Shown here: positions 1 through 9,020 of the stretch, in pieces
How positions within the stretch are numbered: the first letter of the stretch is position 1
How the letters are laid out: every line of letters begins with the position of its first letter
Source of the DNA: Acidovorax benzenivorans
GTDB lineage: Bacteria > Pseudomonadota > Gammaproteobacteria > Burkholderiales > Burkholderiaceae_C
Direction of reading: 5' to 3'
Length of the DNA stretch: 64,000 bases
Assembly (NCBI RefSeq): GCF_028680575.1
Contig: NZ_JAPCKI010000008.1
Span: forward strand, 62,001-126,000
The notes under the pieces: model-generated
Told to the model about the DNA's origin: nothing
Database searches by the model: none
What the model saw: the letters and a program-made list of their open reading frames with translations, nothing else
Position numbers and translations under genes: made by a program

Positions 1-147
1 ACCGGCCAGTACCGTCTGGGCGACGAAGCCCCCTTGATGAATGGCGAGCAGCCCGGCAGCATCAGCGTGGCCGACCTCGCCGTGGCCATCGTGGACGAGC
101 TGGAAACGCCGCGCCACGTGCAAAAGCGGTTCACGGTGGCGAACTGA
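1..147 (+). CDS. C-terminal end of an NAD(P)-binding oxidoreductase (partial)
   Basis: Only the last 48 codons are inside the window; the reading frame is open from base 1 and stops at TGA 145-147. The visible tail contains GSISVADLAVAIVDELE followed by a short basic end with RFTVAN. That pattern is common at the C-terminus of small atypical short-chain dehydrogenase / NAD(P)H-binding proteins, where an ISVADLA segment packs against the Rossmann core. The catalytic and nucleotide-binding parts lie upstream and cannot be seen, so the family call is an inference from the tail alone. Confidence 0.5.
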   Translation, partial: TGQYRLGDEAPLMNGEQPGSISVADLAVAIVDELETPRHVQKRFTVAN

Positions 148-199
148 ACCTTTCGGATCGGCAAAGGGTCGTCACTGGTGGGTGCTGCCCTTTGTTTCT

Positions 200-928
200 T
201 CAGGCAAAAGCAGCCAAGTCGATCATCGTGTGACCCAGCACCACGGGCCACAGCGTTCTCCAGAACAAGAACCACCTGCACATCACGAAATGTGAAAAAA
301 AGGCTGCAATCATGATGTGCCTGCCGTGTTCCCAGTGCGCCAGTGCAAAGATGACCGATACAGAAAATGTGAAATGCAGTTCTGAAGGTTGCTGGCGCGC
401 ACTGCGATACCAGAGCCAGGGTAGCCCGATGAAGAAGACGCTCTCTACCAGCCCAGCGCTGACCGCCGCGTAGATTTGCACCGCCGCACCCGCTAGGCCC
501 TGGGGGAGAAATTGCGTCCAATGGACGCTGCCAGGCGATGGCCCCAGCACCCGCCAAGACAGGTTTCGCGCCACCAGAAAAACCAGCCCGGCGGTGACGA
601 ACACCATCAGGCTCTGTCCTGCGAGGGGCCAAAGGTTCTTTTCCGGAGTTACTAGTCCGTACTGCTGGGGGCGCACTGCGGCTTTATGGGCAAGCAGCCC
701 GAGCAAGATGGCGGGAAGCGCTATCCATTGAACCCCGTCAACCGCCCAGAACAGCAAAACATCCTCGCGCCCCATTGTCGGCAGGTAAAGGCCGTTGAGT
801 TGCCAGACGACACACACTGGAATGAGCGCCCAGCCGACGCGAGCCTGCTGGCCCGCATTCAGAACCATCTGTCTCTTTGGTGATGCGATCAAGCGTTCCC
901 CTGGGATCAAGTTTGATGGTGATCCCAT
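200..928 (-). CDS. CPBP/CAAX-protease-like integral membrane protein, divergent
   Basis: A 242-residue protein with about six hydrophobic segments. Near the C-terminus it shows degenerate versions of the three CPBP (Abi) motifs: ESVFFIGL where the family has EExxxR, FALAHWEHG for FxxxH, and GHTMID where HxxxN/D is expected. The two His and one Glu are kept, but the second Glu and the Arg are not, so protease activity is doubtful. The start at 928 is uncertain. An ATG at 868 has a better purine-rich upstream (AGAGACAG) and would begin just before the first membrane segment. It stands alone, convergent with the partial gene before it. Function is not known from the sequence. Confidence 0.55.
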   Translation of the reverse strand: MGSPSNLIPGERLIASPKRQMVLNAGQQARVGWALIPVCVVWQLNGLYLPTMGREDVLLFWAVDGVQWIALPAILLGLLAHKAAVRPQQYGLVTPEKNLWPLAGQSLMVFVTAGLVFLVARNLSWRVLGPSPGSVHWTQFLPQGLAGAAVQIYAAVSAGLVESVFFIGLPWLWYRSARQQPSELHFTFSVSVIFALAHWEHGRHIMIAAFFSHFVMCRWFLFWRTLWPVVLGHTMIDLAAFA

Positions 929-1077
929 TCAGACGTCGGAGAAAGCGTGGAGCCGAGCGGGAAAGACCTATCTTCCGGGTGAATGGCCACGTCCGCTGTG
1001 TCGCCATGTGACTTGGCGTGAAATAGTCCGCAATTGATCGCATGGAGCGATCCGGCGGGCCAGTCGGCGATGAGCCT

Positions 1078-2358
1078 TCATCCTGTAAACCACCGCATCG
1101 GCACCATCACGATGGACGGAAACAGCACCATCAGGAACATCACCGCGAACTGCGCCACCATGAACGGGATGACGCCTCGGGTGACGTCGTCCATGCGCAT
1201 CTTGCCCACGCCTGCCACCACGTTCAGCACCGTGCCCACGGGTGGTGTGATGAGCCCGATGGCGTTGTTGATGATGAAGAGCACGCCGAAATAGACCGGG
1301 TCGATACCGGCGGCTTTGACCACCGGCATCAGCACCGGGGTGAGGATGAGGATGGTGGGCGTCATGTCCATGGCGGTGCCCACGGCCATCACCAGCACCA
1401 TGATGGCGATGAGCAGCAGGGTGCGGTGTTCCATCAAGGGCTTGAGCAGATCCACCAGCTGGCGCGGGATGTCTGCCACGGTGATGAGCCAGGCGCTGAC
1501 CATGGCAGCGGCCACCAGGAACATGATCACCGCCGTGGTTTTTGCGGCGCTGATGAACACCTCGGTCAACTGGCGCCAGTGCAGCTCGCGGTAGACCAGC
1601 GTGGCTACCAGCAGGGCATAGACCGCCGCGACCGCCGCCGCCTCTGTGGGGGTAAAGACGCCCATCTTCAGGCCCACGATCACGATGACGGGCAGGAACA
1701 GAGCCCAAGTCGAATCCTTGAACGCCTGCAGCGTTTCGGCCGTCGATGCCTTGGGCGGTGGCGTGACGTTTTCGCGCTGCGATACCCAGTACCAGGTGAT
1801 GGCAATCGCCAGCCCCAACAGCAGCCCCGGCACGATGCCCGCCAGAAACAGCTTGCTGATCGACACATTGGCCGCCACGCCGAACACCACAAAACCGATG
1901 GAGGGCGGGATGACCGGCGCGATGATGCCGGCCGAGGCGATCAACCCGCCAGCGCGCGCCTTGTCGTGCCCGGCCTTCACCATCATGGGCAGCAGCAGGG
2001 CTGCCAATGCTGCGGTGTCTGCCACGGCAGAGCCCGACAGCGCCGCCAGCATGCAGGCCGCGAGGATGGCCACAAAGCCCAGCCCGCCGCGCTTGTGCCC
2101 CACCAGCGTGAGCGCGAGCTTGACGATGCGCTGCGACAACCCGCCCACATTCATGATTTCGCCCGCCAGCATGAAAAAGGGCACGGCCAGCAGCGGGAAG
2201 CTGTCCGCGCCGTTGATGACGTTCTGCGCCAGGATCTGCGCGTCAAACAGGTCCAGGTGCCACATCAGCGCCACGCCAGACACGAGCAGCGCATAGGCAA
2301 TCGGCACGCCGATGGCCATGGCGGCCAGCAGGGAGCCGAGGAAGATAAAAACGGTCAT
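1078..2358 (-). CDS. dctM: TRAP transporter large permease subunit (DctM)
   Basis: A 426-residue polytopic inner-membrane protein with the DctM layout of about twelve hydrophobic helices. The family signature FFMLAGEIMN is visible near residue 90, and IPPSIGFVVFG and ITPPVGTVLN occur in the two scoop-loop repeats. It forms the Na+-coupled translocation channel of a tripartite ATP-independent transporter with the DctQ subunit encoded 43 bases upstream and the DctP protein at the head of the operon. GGAG lies ten bases before the ATG. It is the last gene of the operon; a GATCGC/GCGATC hairpin (1036-1052) follows the stop but lacks a T-run. The operon enzymes suggest a sugar-acid substrate (inference). 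Confidence 0.92.
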   Translation of the reverse strand: MTVFIFLGSLLAAMAIGVPIAYALLVSGVALMWHLDLFDAQILAQNVINGADSFPLLAVPFFMLAGEIMNVGGLSQRIVKLALTLVGHKRGGLGFVAILAACMLAALSGSAVADTAALAALLLPMMVKAGHDKARAGGLIASAGIIAPVIPPSIGFVVFGVAANVSISKLFLAGIVPGLLLGLAIAITWYWVSQRENVTPPPKASTAETLQAFKDSTWALFLPVIVIVGLKMGVFTPTEAAAVAAVYALLVATLVYRELHWRQLTEVFISAAKTTAVIMFLVAAAMVSAWLITVADIPRQLVDLLKPLMEHRTLLLIAIMVLVMAVGTAMDMTPTILILTPVLMPVVKAAGIDPVYFGVLFIINNAIGLITPPVGTVLNVVAGVGKMRMDDVTRGVIPFMVAQFAVMFLMVLFPSIVMVPMRWFTG

Positions 2359-2401
2359 GGGGTGTTGCTCCGGATCAGGGCCATGGTTCGCAAGGTGTTG
2401 G

Positions 2402-2971
2402 TCACTTGCGCGCTGTCGCGGGCGCTGGGGCTGCGTGCGGCAGGGTGCTGCCCACGGACGCCAGCTCTTCCGATTCGGTGATGTGCAGCAGTTCGCTGTC
2501 GGGCATCTGGCCGGTCACGATGCGCCAGCCGTCCATCGCCAGCAGCACGCCGGACGCCACGGCAAACACCACACCCGAGGCATAGAAGATGGCCATGGAC
2601 GCACCTGTGACCGGTGCATCTACATCCCAATTGATGCGCGCCTGTGCCAGCGCACCGCTGAACAGCAGCCAGGTGCACCACAGCATCAGCCCATAGCTCA
2701 GGCCCAAGCAGATGCGCTGGCCCAGTGGTGGCAGCCGGGCCAGCAGAAAGTCCGTGCCCAGGTGCCCGCGCTCGCGCACGGCCACGATGGCGCCCAGGAA
2801 GGTGATCCACACGAACAGCCAGCGCGAAACCTCCTCGCTGATGGCGATGCCGGAGTTGAACGCGTAGCGCAGCACCACGTTGCCGAACACCATCACCACC
2901 ATCACGGCCAGTGCCAGTGCGATGAGCAGGTTGATGGCGCGGCAGCAGCGGTCGATGAAGGCATTCAGCAT
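2402..2971 (-). CDS. dctQ: TRAP transporter small permease subunit (DctQ)
   Basis: A 189-residue protein with four hydrophobic helices and the DctQ-type segment ISEEVSRWLFVWITFLGA, which carries the conserved E-R-W-F-W pattern between helices 1 and 2. It acts as the membrane scaffold linking the DctM channel to the substrate-loaded binding protein. AGGAGA precedes the ATG by six bases. It starts 27 bases after the stop of the FAH-family gene and ends 43 bases before dctM, so all are probably co-transcribed. The C-terminal 45 residues are hydrophilic and Ala/Pro-rich. Confidence 0.9.
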   Translation of the reverse strand: MLNAFIDRCCRAINLLIALALAVMVVMVFGNVVLRYAFNSGIAISEEVSRWLFVWITFLGAIVAVRERGHLGTDFLLARLPPLGQRICLGLSYGLMLWCTWLLFSGALAQARINWDVDAPVTGASMAIFYASGVVFAVASGVLLAMDGWRIVTGQMPDSELLHITESEELASVGSTLPHAAPAPATARK

Positions 2972-2998
2972 CGGTGTCTCCTGTTTTTCTTTTTTGAC

Positions 2999-4228
2999 TC
3001 AGAGCGCCGTGCCCTGCAGCAGCCCACGCTGCGCCAGGTTGCCCATGAAGGCACGCAGGCCAAAGCGCCAGGGCGGGGCGGCTTCGCTGTGTGCCACGCG
3101 GTTGTGCAGGCCGCCCAGCCAGGCGCTCTGGATGGACACCAGGTCGCCCAGTTGGTGGGTGAAGCCGCCGCCTGGCTGGTCGCGGTCTTCGATGGGCGCG
3201 AACAGCGTGCCCAGAAACAGCATGAATCCATCCGGGTACTGGTGCGCGGCCAGCGTTTGCGCCACCAGGTCGGTGGGGTCGCGGCTGATGCTGGCCATGG
3301 TGTTGATGCCGCGCAGCTCAAAGCCGTCCGCGCCAGCCACACGCAGGTGCACGGTTTCATTGCGCACCTGCTCCAGCCCGAAGCTGCCGTCAAACAGGCG
3401 GATGAACGGGCCCAGGGCGCACGACGCGTTGTTGTCCTTGGCCTTGCCCAGCAGCAGGGCGCTGCGGCCCTCGATGTCGCGCAGGTTCACGTCGTTGCCC
3501 AGCGTGGCGCCCACGATCTGGCCCCGGCTGTTCACCGCCAGCACCACCTCGGGCTCGGGGTTGTTCCAGGCCGAATCGGAGCGGATGCCGATGTCGTCGC
3601 CGCAGCCTACCGAGGCCAGCACCGGCGCCTTGGTGAACACCTCGGCATCGGGGCCAATGCCCACCTCCAGATACTGCGACCACAGGCCTTTGTCCTGCAG
3701 CAGCGCTTTCAGGCGCATGGCCTCGGGCGAGCCGGGGCGCATGTCGGCCAGGTTCTCGCCGATGAGGCCGACCACCTGGCTGCGCAGGCCTTGTGCGCGG
3801 GTGGCGTCGCCGCGTGCCTGCTCTTCGATCACACGCTCGATCAGGCTGGCGGCAAAGGTCACGCCTGCGGCCTTGACCACCTGCAGGTCGCACGGGGCCA
3901 GCAGCCAGGATCGCGTGGTGTCGCGCGCGCCGGGTTGGCTGTTGGCCAGCAGCTCTTGCACGCTGCACAGGTACTGGCCCGTGGCTGCACGGGTGGTCTC
4001 GGCGGGCGCCAGGGTGTCGAGCAGTGTGCTCATGGTGGGGTAGTGCGCGCTGAGGTCGAACACACCCTCGGGCCGCAGTGCCACCACGGCAGGGCCGGGA
4101 ACGGCGCCTTGAGGTGCCCACACACGGCCCACCAACGTGCCCTGCAGGCCGTCGTCAGGGAGCACTTGCAATGCGGCTTGGGGCGCACGGGCCCGTTCGG
4201 CAACTGCCGCTGCCGTCATGTTGTTCAT
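2999..4228 (-). CDS. FAH-superfamily enzyme, XylX-like 2-keto-3-deoxy sugar acid dehydratase or related
   Basis: A 409-residue protein starting MNNMTAAAV; AAGGA lies seven bases upstream of this ATG. The frame is open further upstream, but that part overlaps the end of the preceding gene and is not protein-like. The C-terminal half has the fumarylacetoacetate hydrolase metal-site pattern: WNNPEPEVVLAV supplies the ExE pair and GNDVNLRDIEG the Asp-bearing loop. In Caulobacter the FAH-family XylX acts after the IlvD/Edd-family XylD in pentose oxidation, dehydrating 2-keto-3-deoxyxylonate. The same enzyme pair sits here in a TRAP operon, which suggests a comparable aldonate route. A hydrolase acting on diketo acids is the main alternative. 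No alpha-ketoglutarate semialdehyde dehydrogenase is nearby. Confidence 0.72.
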   Translation of the reverse strand: MNNMTAAAVAERARAPQAALQVLPDDGLQGTLVGRVWAPQGAVPGPAVVALRPEGVFDLSAHYPTMSTLLDTLAPAETTRAATGQYLCSVQELLANSQPGARDTTRSWLLAPCDLQVVKAAGVTFAASLIERVIEEQARGDATRAQGLRSQVVGLIGENLADMRPGSPEAMRLKALLQDKGLWSQYLEVGIGPDAEVFTKAPVLASVGCGDDIGIRSDSAWNNPEPEVVLAVNSRGQIVGATLGNDVNLRDIEGRSALLLGKAKDNNASCALGPFIRLFDGSFGLEQVRNETVHLRVAGADGFELRGINTMASISRDPTDLVAQTLAAHQYPDGFMLFLGTLFAPIEDRDQPGGGFTHQLGDLVSIQSAWLGGLHNRVAHSEAAPPWRFGLRAFMGNLAQRGLLQGTAL

Positions 4229-4280
4229 GGAGAGTCCTTCGAAAAGTCCGGGTGGGCGCCAGTGGCGTACCCGTTTGTTG

Positions 4281-6062
4281 TCAGTGGTTGTGGCGTGGCG
4301 TTTTTTCGGAAATGCGCCGGAATGCCAGCGCAAAGTCCAGCGTCGCGCCATCGGCCAGCTGTCCTGTCTTCTCGCGGTACAGCGCCTCCCAGGGCGACTG
4401 GCTTGCGGGCACGGGCGGAGCGGGCAGGTCGCGCTTTCGACGCGTGATTTCCTCGGGTGCCACCAGCGCATCGCAGCGACCGGTGTTGAGGTCGATGCGG
4501 ATCGTGTCGCCGCTTTGCAGCCAGGAGAGGCCCCCGCCCACGGCGCTCTCGGGCGATGCGTTCAGGATGGATGGGCTGTCCGCCGTGCCCGACTGGCGCC
4601 CGTCGCCCAGCGTGGGCAACGTGTTGATGCCACGCCGGATCAGCGCATCGGGCGGCTGCATGTTCACCACTTCGGCCGAGCCCGGCCAGCCGATGGGGCC
4701 TGCGCCGCGCATGACCAGGATGCAGCCTTCGTCGATGTTCAGCGCCGGGTCGTTGATGCGGGCGTGGTAGTCGTCCGCACCCTCAAATACCACAGCACGG
4801 GCCTCAAAGATGCCTTCCGCGCCCGGCTGGCTGAGGTAGCGCTGGCGAAAGGCTTCGGAGATCACCGAGGTCTTCATGATCCCGAAGTCGAACAGATTGC
4901 CGCTGAGCACCATGAACCCCGCCTTGTGCATGAGTGGGTTGCCGAACGGGCGGATCACCTCGCGGTCGTGGGTCTCGCGGCCTTGCATGTTTTCGCCCAC
5001 CGTCTTGCCGGTCACGCTGGCGCAATCGGCATGCAGCTTGCCGGCCTGCTGCAGCTCCCACATCAGCGCGGGCACACCGCCCGCACGGAAGAAGCGCTCG
5101 CCCAGAAACTGGCCCGCAGGCTGCATGTTCAGCAGCAGGGGCAGGTCGTAGGCGTGGTCCGTCCAGTCTTGCGCGTCCAGCTGCACGCCCGCGTGGCGCG
5201 CCATGGCCATGATGTGCACCTGCGCGTTGCTGCTGCCGCCCGCCACGCTGACCACTGACAGTGCATTCAAGAAGCTCTCGCGCGTCAGGATGCGCGAGGG
5301 GCGCAGGTCTTCGTACGCCATCTCCACGATGCGGCGCCCGGTCTCGTAGGCCATCTGGCCGCGCTCGCGGTAGGGCGCGGGGATGGCCGCGCAGCCCGGC
5401 AGCGACAGGCCCAGCGCCTCGGCCACGGCGTTCATGGTCGATGCCGTGCCCATGGTGTTGCAGTGCCCGGCCGAGGGCGCGCTGTTGCAGGCGCGTTGCA
5501 AGAACTCTTCCTCGTCGATCTCGCCCGCCGCGAGCTGGCGGCGGCTGCGCCAGATGACGGTGCCCGAGCCCACCAGCTGCCCTTCGTGCCAGCCGTCCAG
5601 CATCGGCCCACCCGAGAGAACGATGGCCGGTATGTCCACGGTGGACGCTGCCATGATGCCCGCAGGCGTGGTCTTGTCGCAGCCTGTGGTCAGCACCACG
5701 GCATCGATGGGGTAGCCGTACAGGATCTCCACCAGGCCCAGGTAGGCCAGGTTGCGGTCCAGCGCGGCCGTGGGGCGGCGGCAGTTTTCAAAGATGGGGT
5801 GGACCGGAAACTCCATCGGAATCCCGCCCGCATCGCGGATACCGTCGCGCACGCGGCGCGCCAGGTCCAGGTGGATGCGGTTGCAGGGCGACAGGTCGCT
5901 GCCCGTCTGCGCAATGCCGATGATGGGCCGGCCCGATCGCAGCTCTTCGGGGGTGAGCCCGTAGTTCATGAACCGCTCCAGATACAGCGCGGTCATGTCC
6001 GACCGCTCGGGGGCGGCAAACCATTCGCGGGAGCGGAAGGGGCGGCGGGGTGTTTTGGTCAT
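4281..6062 (-). CDS. IlvD/Edd-family dehydratase, pentonate (xylonate/arabinonate) dehydratase type
   Basis: A 593-residue protein of the iron-sulfur dihydroxyacid/aldonate dehydratase family. The three cluster cysteines are C60 (SDLSPCNRIH), C128 (TTGCDKTTPA) and C201 (SAGHCNTMGT), at the same positions as in the characterised Caulobacter xylonate dehydratase. K129 is the usual carbamylated magnesium ligand, and the GRQSGT loop carries the catalytic serine. It removes water from an aldonate to give a 2-keto-3-deoxy acid, which the FAH-family enzyme encoded next (52 bases on) could process. The substrate within the sugar-acid group is not determined by sequence. It lies 70 bases after the binding-protein gene, in the same operon. 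Confidence 0.87.
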   Translation of the reverse strand: MTKTPRRPFRSREWFAAPERSDMTALYLERFMNYGLTPEELRSGRPIIGIAQTGSDLSPCNRIHLDLARRVRDGIRDAGGIPMEFPVHPIFENCRRPTAALDRNLAYLGLVEILYGYPIDAVVLTTGCDKTTPAGIMAASTVDIPAIVLSGGPMLDGWHEGQLVGSGTVIWRSRRQLAAGEIDEEEFLQRACNSAPSAGHCNTMGTASTMNAVAEALGLSLPGCAAIPAPYRERGQMAYETGRRIVEMAYEDLRPSRILTRESFLNALSVVSVAGGSSNAQVHIMAMARHAGVQLDAQDWTDHAYDLPLLLNMQPAGQFLGERFFRAGGVPALMWELQQAGKLHADCASVTGKTVGENMQGRETHDREVIRPFGNPLMHKAGFMVLSGNLFDFGIMKTSVISEAFRQRYLSQPGAEGIFEARAVVFEGADDYHARINDPALNIDEGCILVMRGAGPIGWPGSAEVVNMQPPDALIRRGINTLPTLGDGRQSGTADSPSILNASPESAVGGGLSWLQSGDTIRIDLNTGRCDALVAPEEITRRKRDLPAPPVPASQSPWEALYREKTGQLADGATLDFALAFRRISEKTPRHNH

Positions 6063-6132
6063 GGGGTCGGGATGTCACAAACGAGGGGCTGGACGCAGCA
6101 GGACGCTGCGCCCTGGGGAACGAACCAAGCGC

Positions 6133-7152
6133 TTACTTACCGCCCCGCACCTTGGCCAGCTCGCCCATCATTTCGCTGGTGGTCTCTTCACCAAACTCCT
6201 TGCCGTACTTGGTCAGCACGGGCTGCAGCTTGGTGCGCAGCTTGGCCTGCTCGGCGGCGGGCAGCTCGGTGATCTGCATGCCAGCCTTCTTCAGCTCGCC
6301 CAAGGCGGTTTCGCTGAAGGCGCGGATGGTCTTGCGCTCGAACACCGTGGCCTCGCGCGCGGCCTCCTGCACGATCTTGCGTTCCTCGGCCGAAAGGCTG
6401 TCCCAGGTCTTCTTGGACATCAGCAGCACCCAGGCGCTGTACATGTGGCGCGACAGCACCAGGTGCTTTTGCACTTCATAGAACTTGCTGGCCAGGATGG
6501 TGGCGGGCGGGTTCTCCTGGCCGTCGACGGCCTTTTGTTCCATGGCGGTGTACAGCTCGGTGAACGGCATGGGCGTGGCGTTGGTGCCCAGCGCGTTGAA
6601 GGTGTCCAGGAACAGGGGGCTCTGGATCACGCGCAGCTTCAGGCCTGCCAGATCATCGGCCGTGTTGATGGGGCGGCGCGAGTTGGTCACGTGGCGAAAG
6701 CCGTTTTCCCAGAAGCCCAGGCCGATCAGGCCCTTGTCGGGCAGCATGGCCAGCAGCTTCTGGCCGAAGGGGCCGTCGAGCAAGGCGTCGGCTTCTGCCT
6801 CGGCGTTGAAGGTGAGCGGCAGGTTCAGCACACCAAAGGGCTTGATCAGCGACATCAGCGTGGACGAGTCGGGAATCGTCATCTCCAGCGTGCCGCCGCG
6901 CAGGGCCGAGGTCATGCTCACATCGTTGCCCAAAGCGCCGCTGGCAAACAGCTTGGCGTTCATCTTGCCGCCGCTCTTGGCCTGCAGGCGCTCGGCAAAG
7001 TGGCGCACGGCCTGGGCCTGCGGGTGGTCGTCGCTCAGGCCGATGCCGACCTTGAAGGTGTGTTCCTTGACTTGGGCCGAGACGGGGGCGGCGAGTGCGG
7101 CCAGCAGCGTGGTGGCAAGTGCCAAGGATTTGGCGAGGGAATGGAATTGCAT
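6133..7152 (-). CDS. dctP: TRAP transporter periplasmic substrate-binding protein (DctP)
   Basis: A 339-residue protein beginning MQFHSLAKSL, with a clear Sec signal peptide ending near APVSAQ. Residues in the middle match the DctP fold: LKLRVIQSPLFLDTFNALGT contains the conserved Arg that holds the substrate carboxylate, and AVDGQENP is the usual loop after it. This start is preferred over longer ones because GGAGACA precedes it and the signal peptide begins there. First gene of the sugar-acid operon (dctP, dehydratase, FAH enzyme, dctQ, dctM). Periplasmic DctP sets the specificity, probably for a monocarboxylate such as an aldonate. Confidence 0.9.
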   Translation of the reverse strand: MQFHSLAKSLALATTLLAALAAPVSAQVKEHTFKVGIGLSDDHPQAQAVRHFAERLQAKSGGKMNAKLFASGALGNDVSMTSALRGGTLEMTIPDSSTLMSLIKPFGVLNLPLTFNAEAEADALLDGPFGQKLLAMLPDKGLIGLGFWENGFRHVTNSRRPINTADDLAGLKLRVIQSPLFLDTFNALGTNATPMPFTELYTAMEQKAVDGQENPPATILASKFYEVQKHLVLSRHMYSAWVLLMSKKTWDSLSAEERKIVQEAAREATVFERKTIRAFSETALGELKKAGMQITELPAAEQAKLRTKLQPVLTKYGKEFGEETTSEMMGELAKVRGGK

Positions 7153-7308
7153 GGTGTCTTGTCTCCGTTGGAATGGCGGGACCCCGCTGGCGAGGCCGTC
7201 GGCGTGTGCAGCTTTTTTGGGCAAGCCGTCATGAACGCAAGGCGAAGGTTAGGTTTCGCGCCCTGCCGGGTCCACTGAATGTTTTGCGACAATCCATTCC
7301 AAACGCTT

Positions 7309-8283
7309 ATGAGTCCAGACGAATTTCCGGGTAAACCCTTGTCTTTGGCGCAGGCCTGCGCGCGCCTGCGCTTTCGGCATTTGCAGTTTCTGGACATCCT
7401 GGGCCGCACCCGCAACCTGCGCCTGACGGCCGAGCAGATGCACGTCACGCAGCCTGCGGCCACCAAGATCCTGATGGACATCGAGGAGATCCTGGAGGCG
7501 CGCTTGTTCGACCGCCTCTCGCGCGGCATGCGGCCCAATGAGCTGGGGCTTTTTACGTTGCGCTACGCCAGCGCCGCGCTGGACGGGCAGCGGAGGTTTG
7601 TGGACGAGTTCAACGCCCTCAAGCAAGGCGGCCACGGCCACCTCACGGTGGGCGCTATCACCGGGTCGGCCGCGCATGTGCTGGTGGCGTCGGTGGTGGA
7701 GATCCAGCGCCTGCGGCCTCTGCTGGTCATCAAGATCCTGGAGCAGAGCAGCGACCAGCTCATCGCCTGGCTGGCCGAGCGCAAGATCGATCTGATGATT
7801 GGCCGCTTCACCACCGAGGACCAGCGCAGCCAGTTCCACTATGAGCACCTGTCCGCCGAGCCGCTGCATGTGGTGGGCGGGCAGCACCACCCGCTGCGCG
7901 GCGCAACCGACCTGTCGCTGACCGAACTGGCACACTGGCCGTGGATTCTGTACCCCGCCTCCACGGCCGTGCGAAAGGTGTCGGACGACCTGTTCGGTGG
8001 CGCGGGCCTGGCGCTCACGGCGGGGGTGGTGGAGACGCCGTCCTTCCTCTTTGCGCTGGAGCTGATGAACACCACCCACATGATGTCGCTGCAGCCCGCC
8101 GCGCTGATCCAGAAATACGTGGACCGTGGGCTGCTCTCGCGCATCCCCGTCGAGCTGCCCGACCGCATGCCCAGCTATGGCCTCATCACCCGCCTGGGCG
8201 AGCCGCCCACGCCCTCGGCACAGGCCTTTATCGACGTGCTGCGCGAGACGGCGGGCGTGGCGCCGGACGTTTTTGGGGAGTGA
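7309..8283 (+). CDS. LysR-family regulator, GbpR-like, divergent from the sugar-acid TRAP operon
   Basis: A 324-residue regulator with an N-terminal winged helix (residues about 20-80; LTAEQMHVTQPAATKILMDI is the recognition region) and a LysR effector domain. The AARLRFRH-like lead-in and the phrase LGLFTLRYA after the helix-turn-helix are typical of the GbpR/CbpR branch, which controls sugar and sugar-acid uptake genes. Start choice is open: ATG 7309 gives the usual short lead, while ATG 7279 adds ten residues; neither has a good ribosome site. It faces dctP across about 155 bases and is the likely regulator of that operon, with the sugar acid or its keto-deoxy product as inducer (inference). 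Confidence 0.85.
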   Translation: MSPDEFPGKPLSLAQACARLRFRHLQFLDILGRTRNLRLTAEQMHVTQPAATKILMDIEEILEARLFDRLSRGMRPNELGLFTLRYASAALDGQRRFVDEFNALKQGGHGHLTVGAITGSAAHVLVASVVEIQRLRPLLVIKILEQSSDQLIAWLAERKIDLMIGRFTTEDQRSQFHYEHLSAEPLHVVGGQHHPLRGATDLSLTELAHWPWILYPASTAVRKVSDDLFGGAGLALTAGVVETPSFLFALELMNTTHMMSLQPAALIQKYVDRGLLSRIPVELPDRMPSYGLITRLGEPPTPSAQAFIDVLRETAGVAPDVFGE

Positions 8284-8306
8284 CCCGGCCTGCGCGGTGC
8301 ATGGTC

Positions 8307-8333
8307 TTTTCGATAACCAATGGTTATTGAAAA
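8307..8333. promoter_or_regulatory. Near-perfect 27-bp palindrome, candidate operator
   Basis: The centre reads ATAACCA-A-TGGTTAT, and the outer arms TTTTC/GAAAA extend the symmetry with a single mismatch. It lies 24 bases after the LysR gene stop and 65 bases before the next start codon. The ATAACC/GGTTAT halves resemble LysR-type sites such as the PcaQ consensus, with a different spacing. It has no long T-run on either strand, so a transcription terminator is less likely but not excluded. Confidence 0.45.
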
Positions 8334-8397
8334 CTGAGGCCGCCGGGACCTGCCGTTATGCTCTGCGCCCTTTCCCGCAAACCAGGCCTTTTTCTCC

Positions 8398-8883
8398 ATG
8401 ACCGACGCACCCGACACGCCCGACACCATCCAGGAACCCCGCTGCTGGAGCGATGGGCGCTGGACGGCGCAGGTCATCAAGAACGAGGATGACGACGGCT
8501 GGGCCGTGGCCATGACGCTGAAGGGCGAGGCCGAGCCCGCGCTGGTGGGCCCCTGGACCATGGGGCGGGACAAGAAGAACCCCAAACCGCTGGATGTGTC
8601 GGCCTTCCACACCTTGGTCAAGACCGCCAGCGAGGTGGTGCGCCGCCATGAGCAGCAGCTGCACGCGCAGCTGAACAAGAGCGTGCACATCACCACCGCA
8701 GACTGTCAGCGCCTGCGCGTGGCCCTGGCCATCGTGCCCGACGAGGAGGGCGCCACGGCCACGCTGAGCGCGCAGGACGAGCTGGGTGAGGAACTGGCGC
8801 GTGCGTCCGCGCCGCCTACCTTCAAGCTCACTCCCGCCAGCGCAGCGGCTTGGGCCGAAGGCGGGTTTCAGCGCGTGCGCTGA
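8398..8883 (+). CDS. Hypothetical cytoplasmic protein, 161 residues
   Basis: No family is recognised. The protein is soluble with no signal peptide or membrane segment. The first half contains a Trp-rich stretch (CWSDGRWTAQV, then DGWAVAMTL, then GPWTMGRDKKNP) that looks like a small beta-sheet domain. The middle is an alpha-helical segment (VKTASEVVRRHEQQLHAQLN) and the end is another beta-rich part. Third-position GC is as high as in its neighbours, supporting real coding. It is a single gene between a palindromic site and the FMN riboswitch. Confidence 0.7.
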   Translation: MTDAPDTPDTIQEPRCWSDGRWTAQVIKNEDDDGWAVAMTLKGEAEPALVGPWTMGRDKKNPKPLDVSAFHTLVKTASEVVRRHEQQLHAQLNKSVHITTADCQRLRVALAIVPDEEGATATLSAQDELGEELARASAPPTFKLTPASAAAWAEGGFQRVR

Positions 8884-9020
8884 GCCGTTTTCGGCGTTCA
8901 GCACAGCCCGAGCCACAGAAGCCGCCACTGCCAGTGCAGGCAATCGCCTGCGCGACGGCGTGCCGTGTGCCCGCCGCCTAAAATCCCATCCGTTAGCCCC
9001 GGATGACCTTCGGGGCCGAC

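Noticed and set aside
2312..4447. A 711-codon open frame on the plus strand, opposite the TRAP and FAH genes
   Set aside because: Its product is His/Gln/Ala-rich with no signature, while the other strand has clear DctQ and FAH proteins. Long antisense frames are expected at this GC content.
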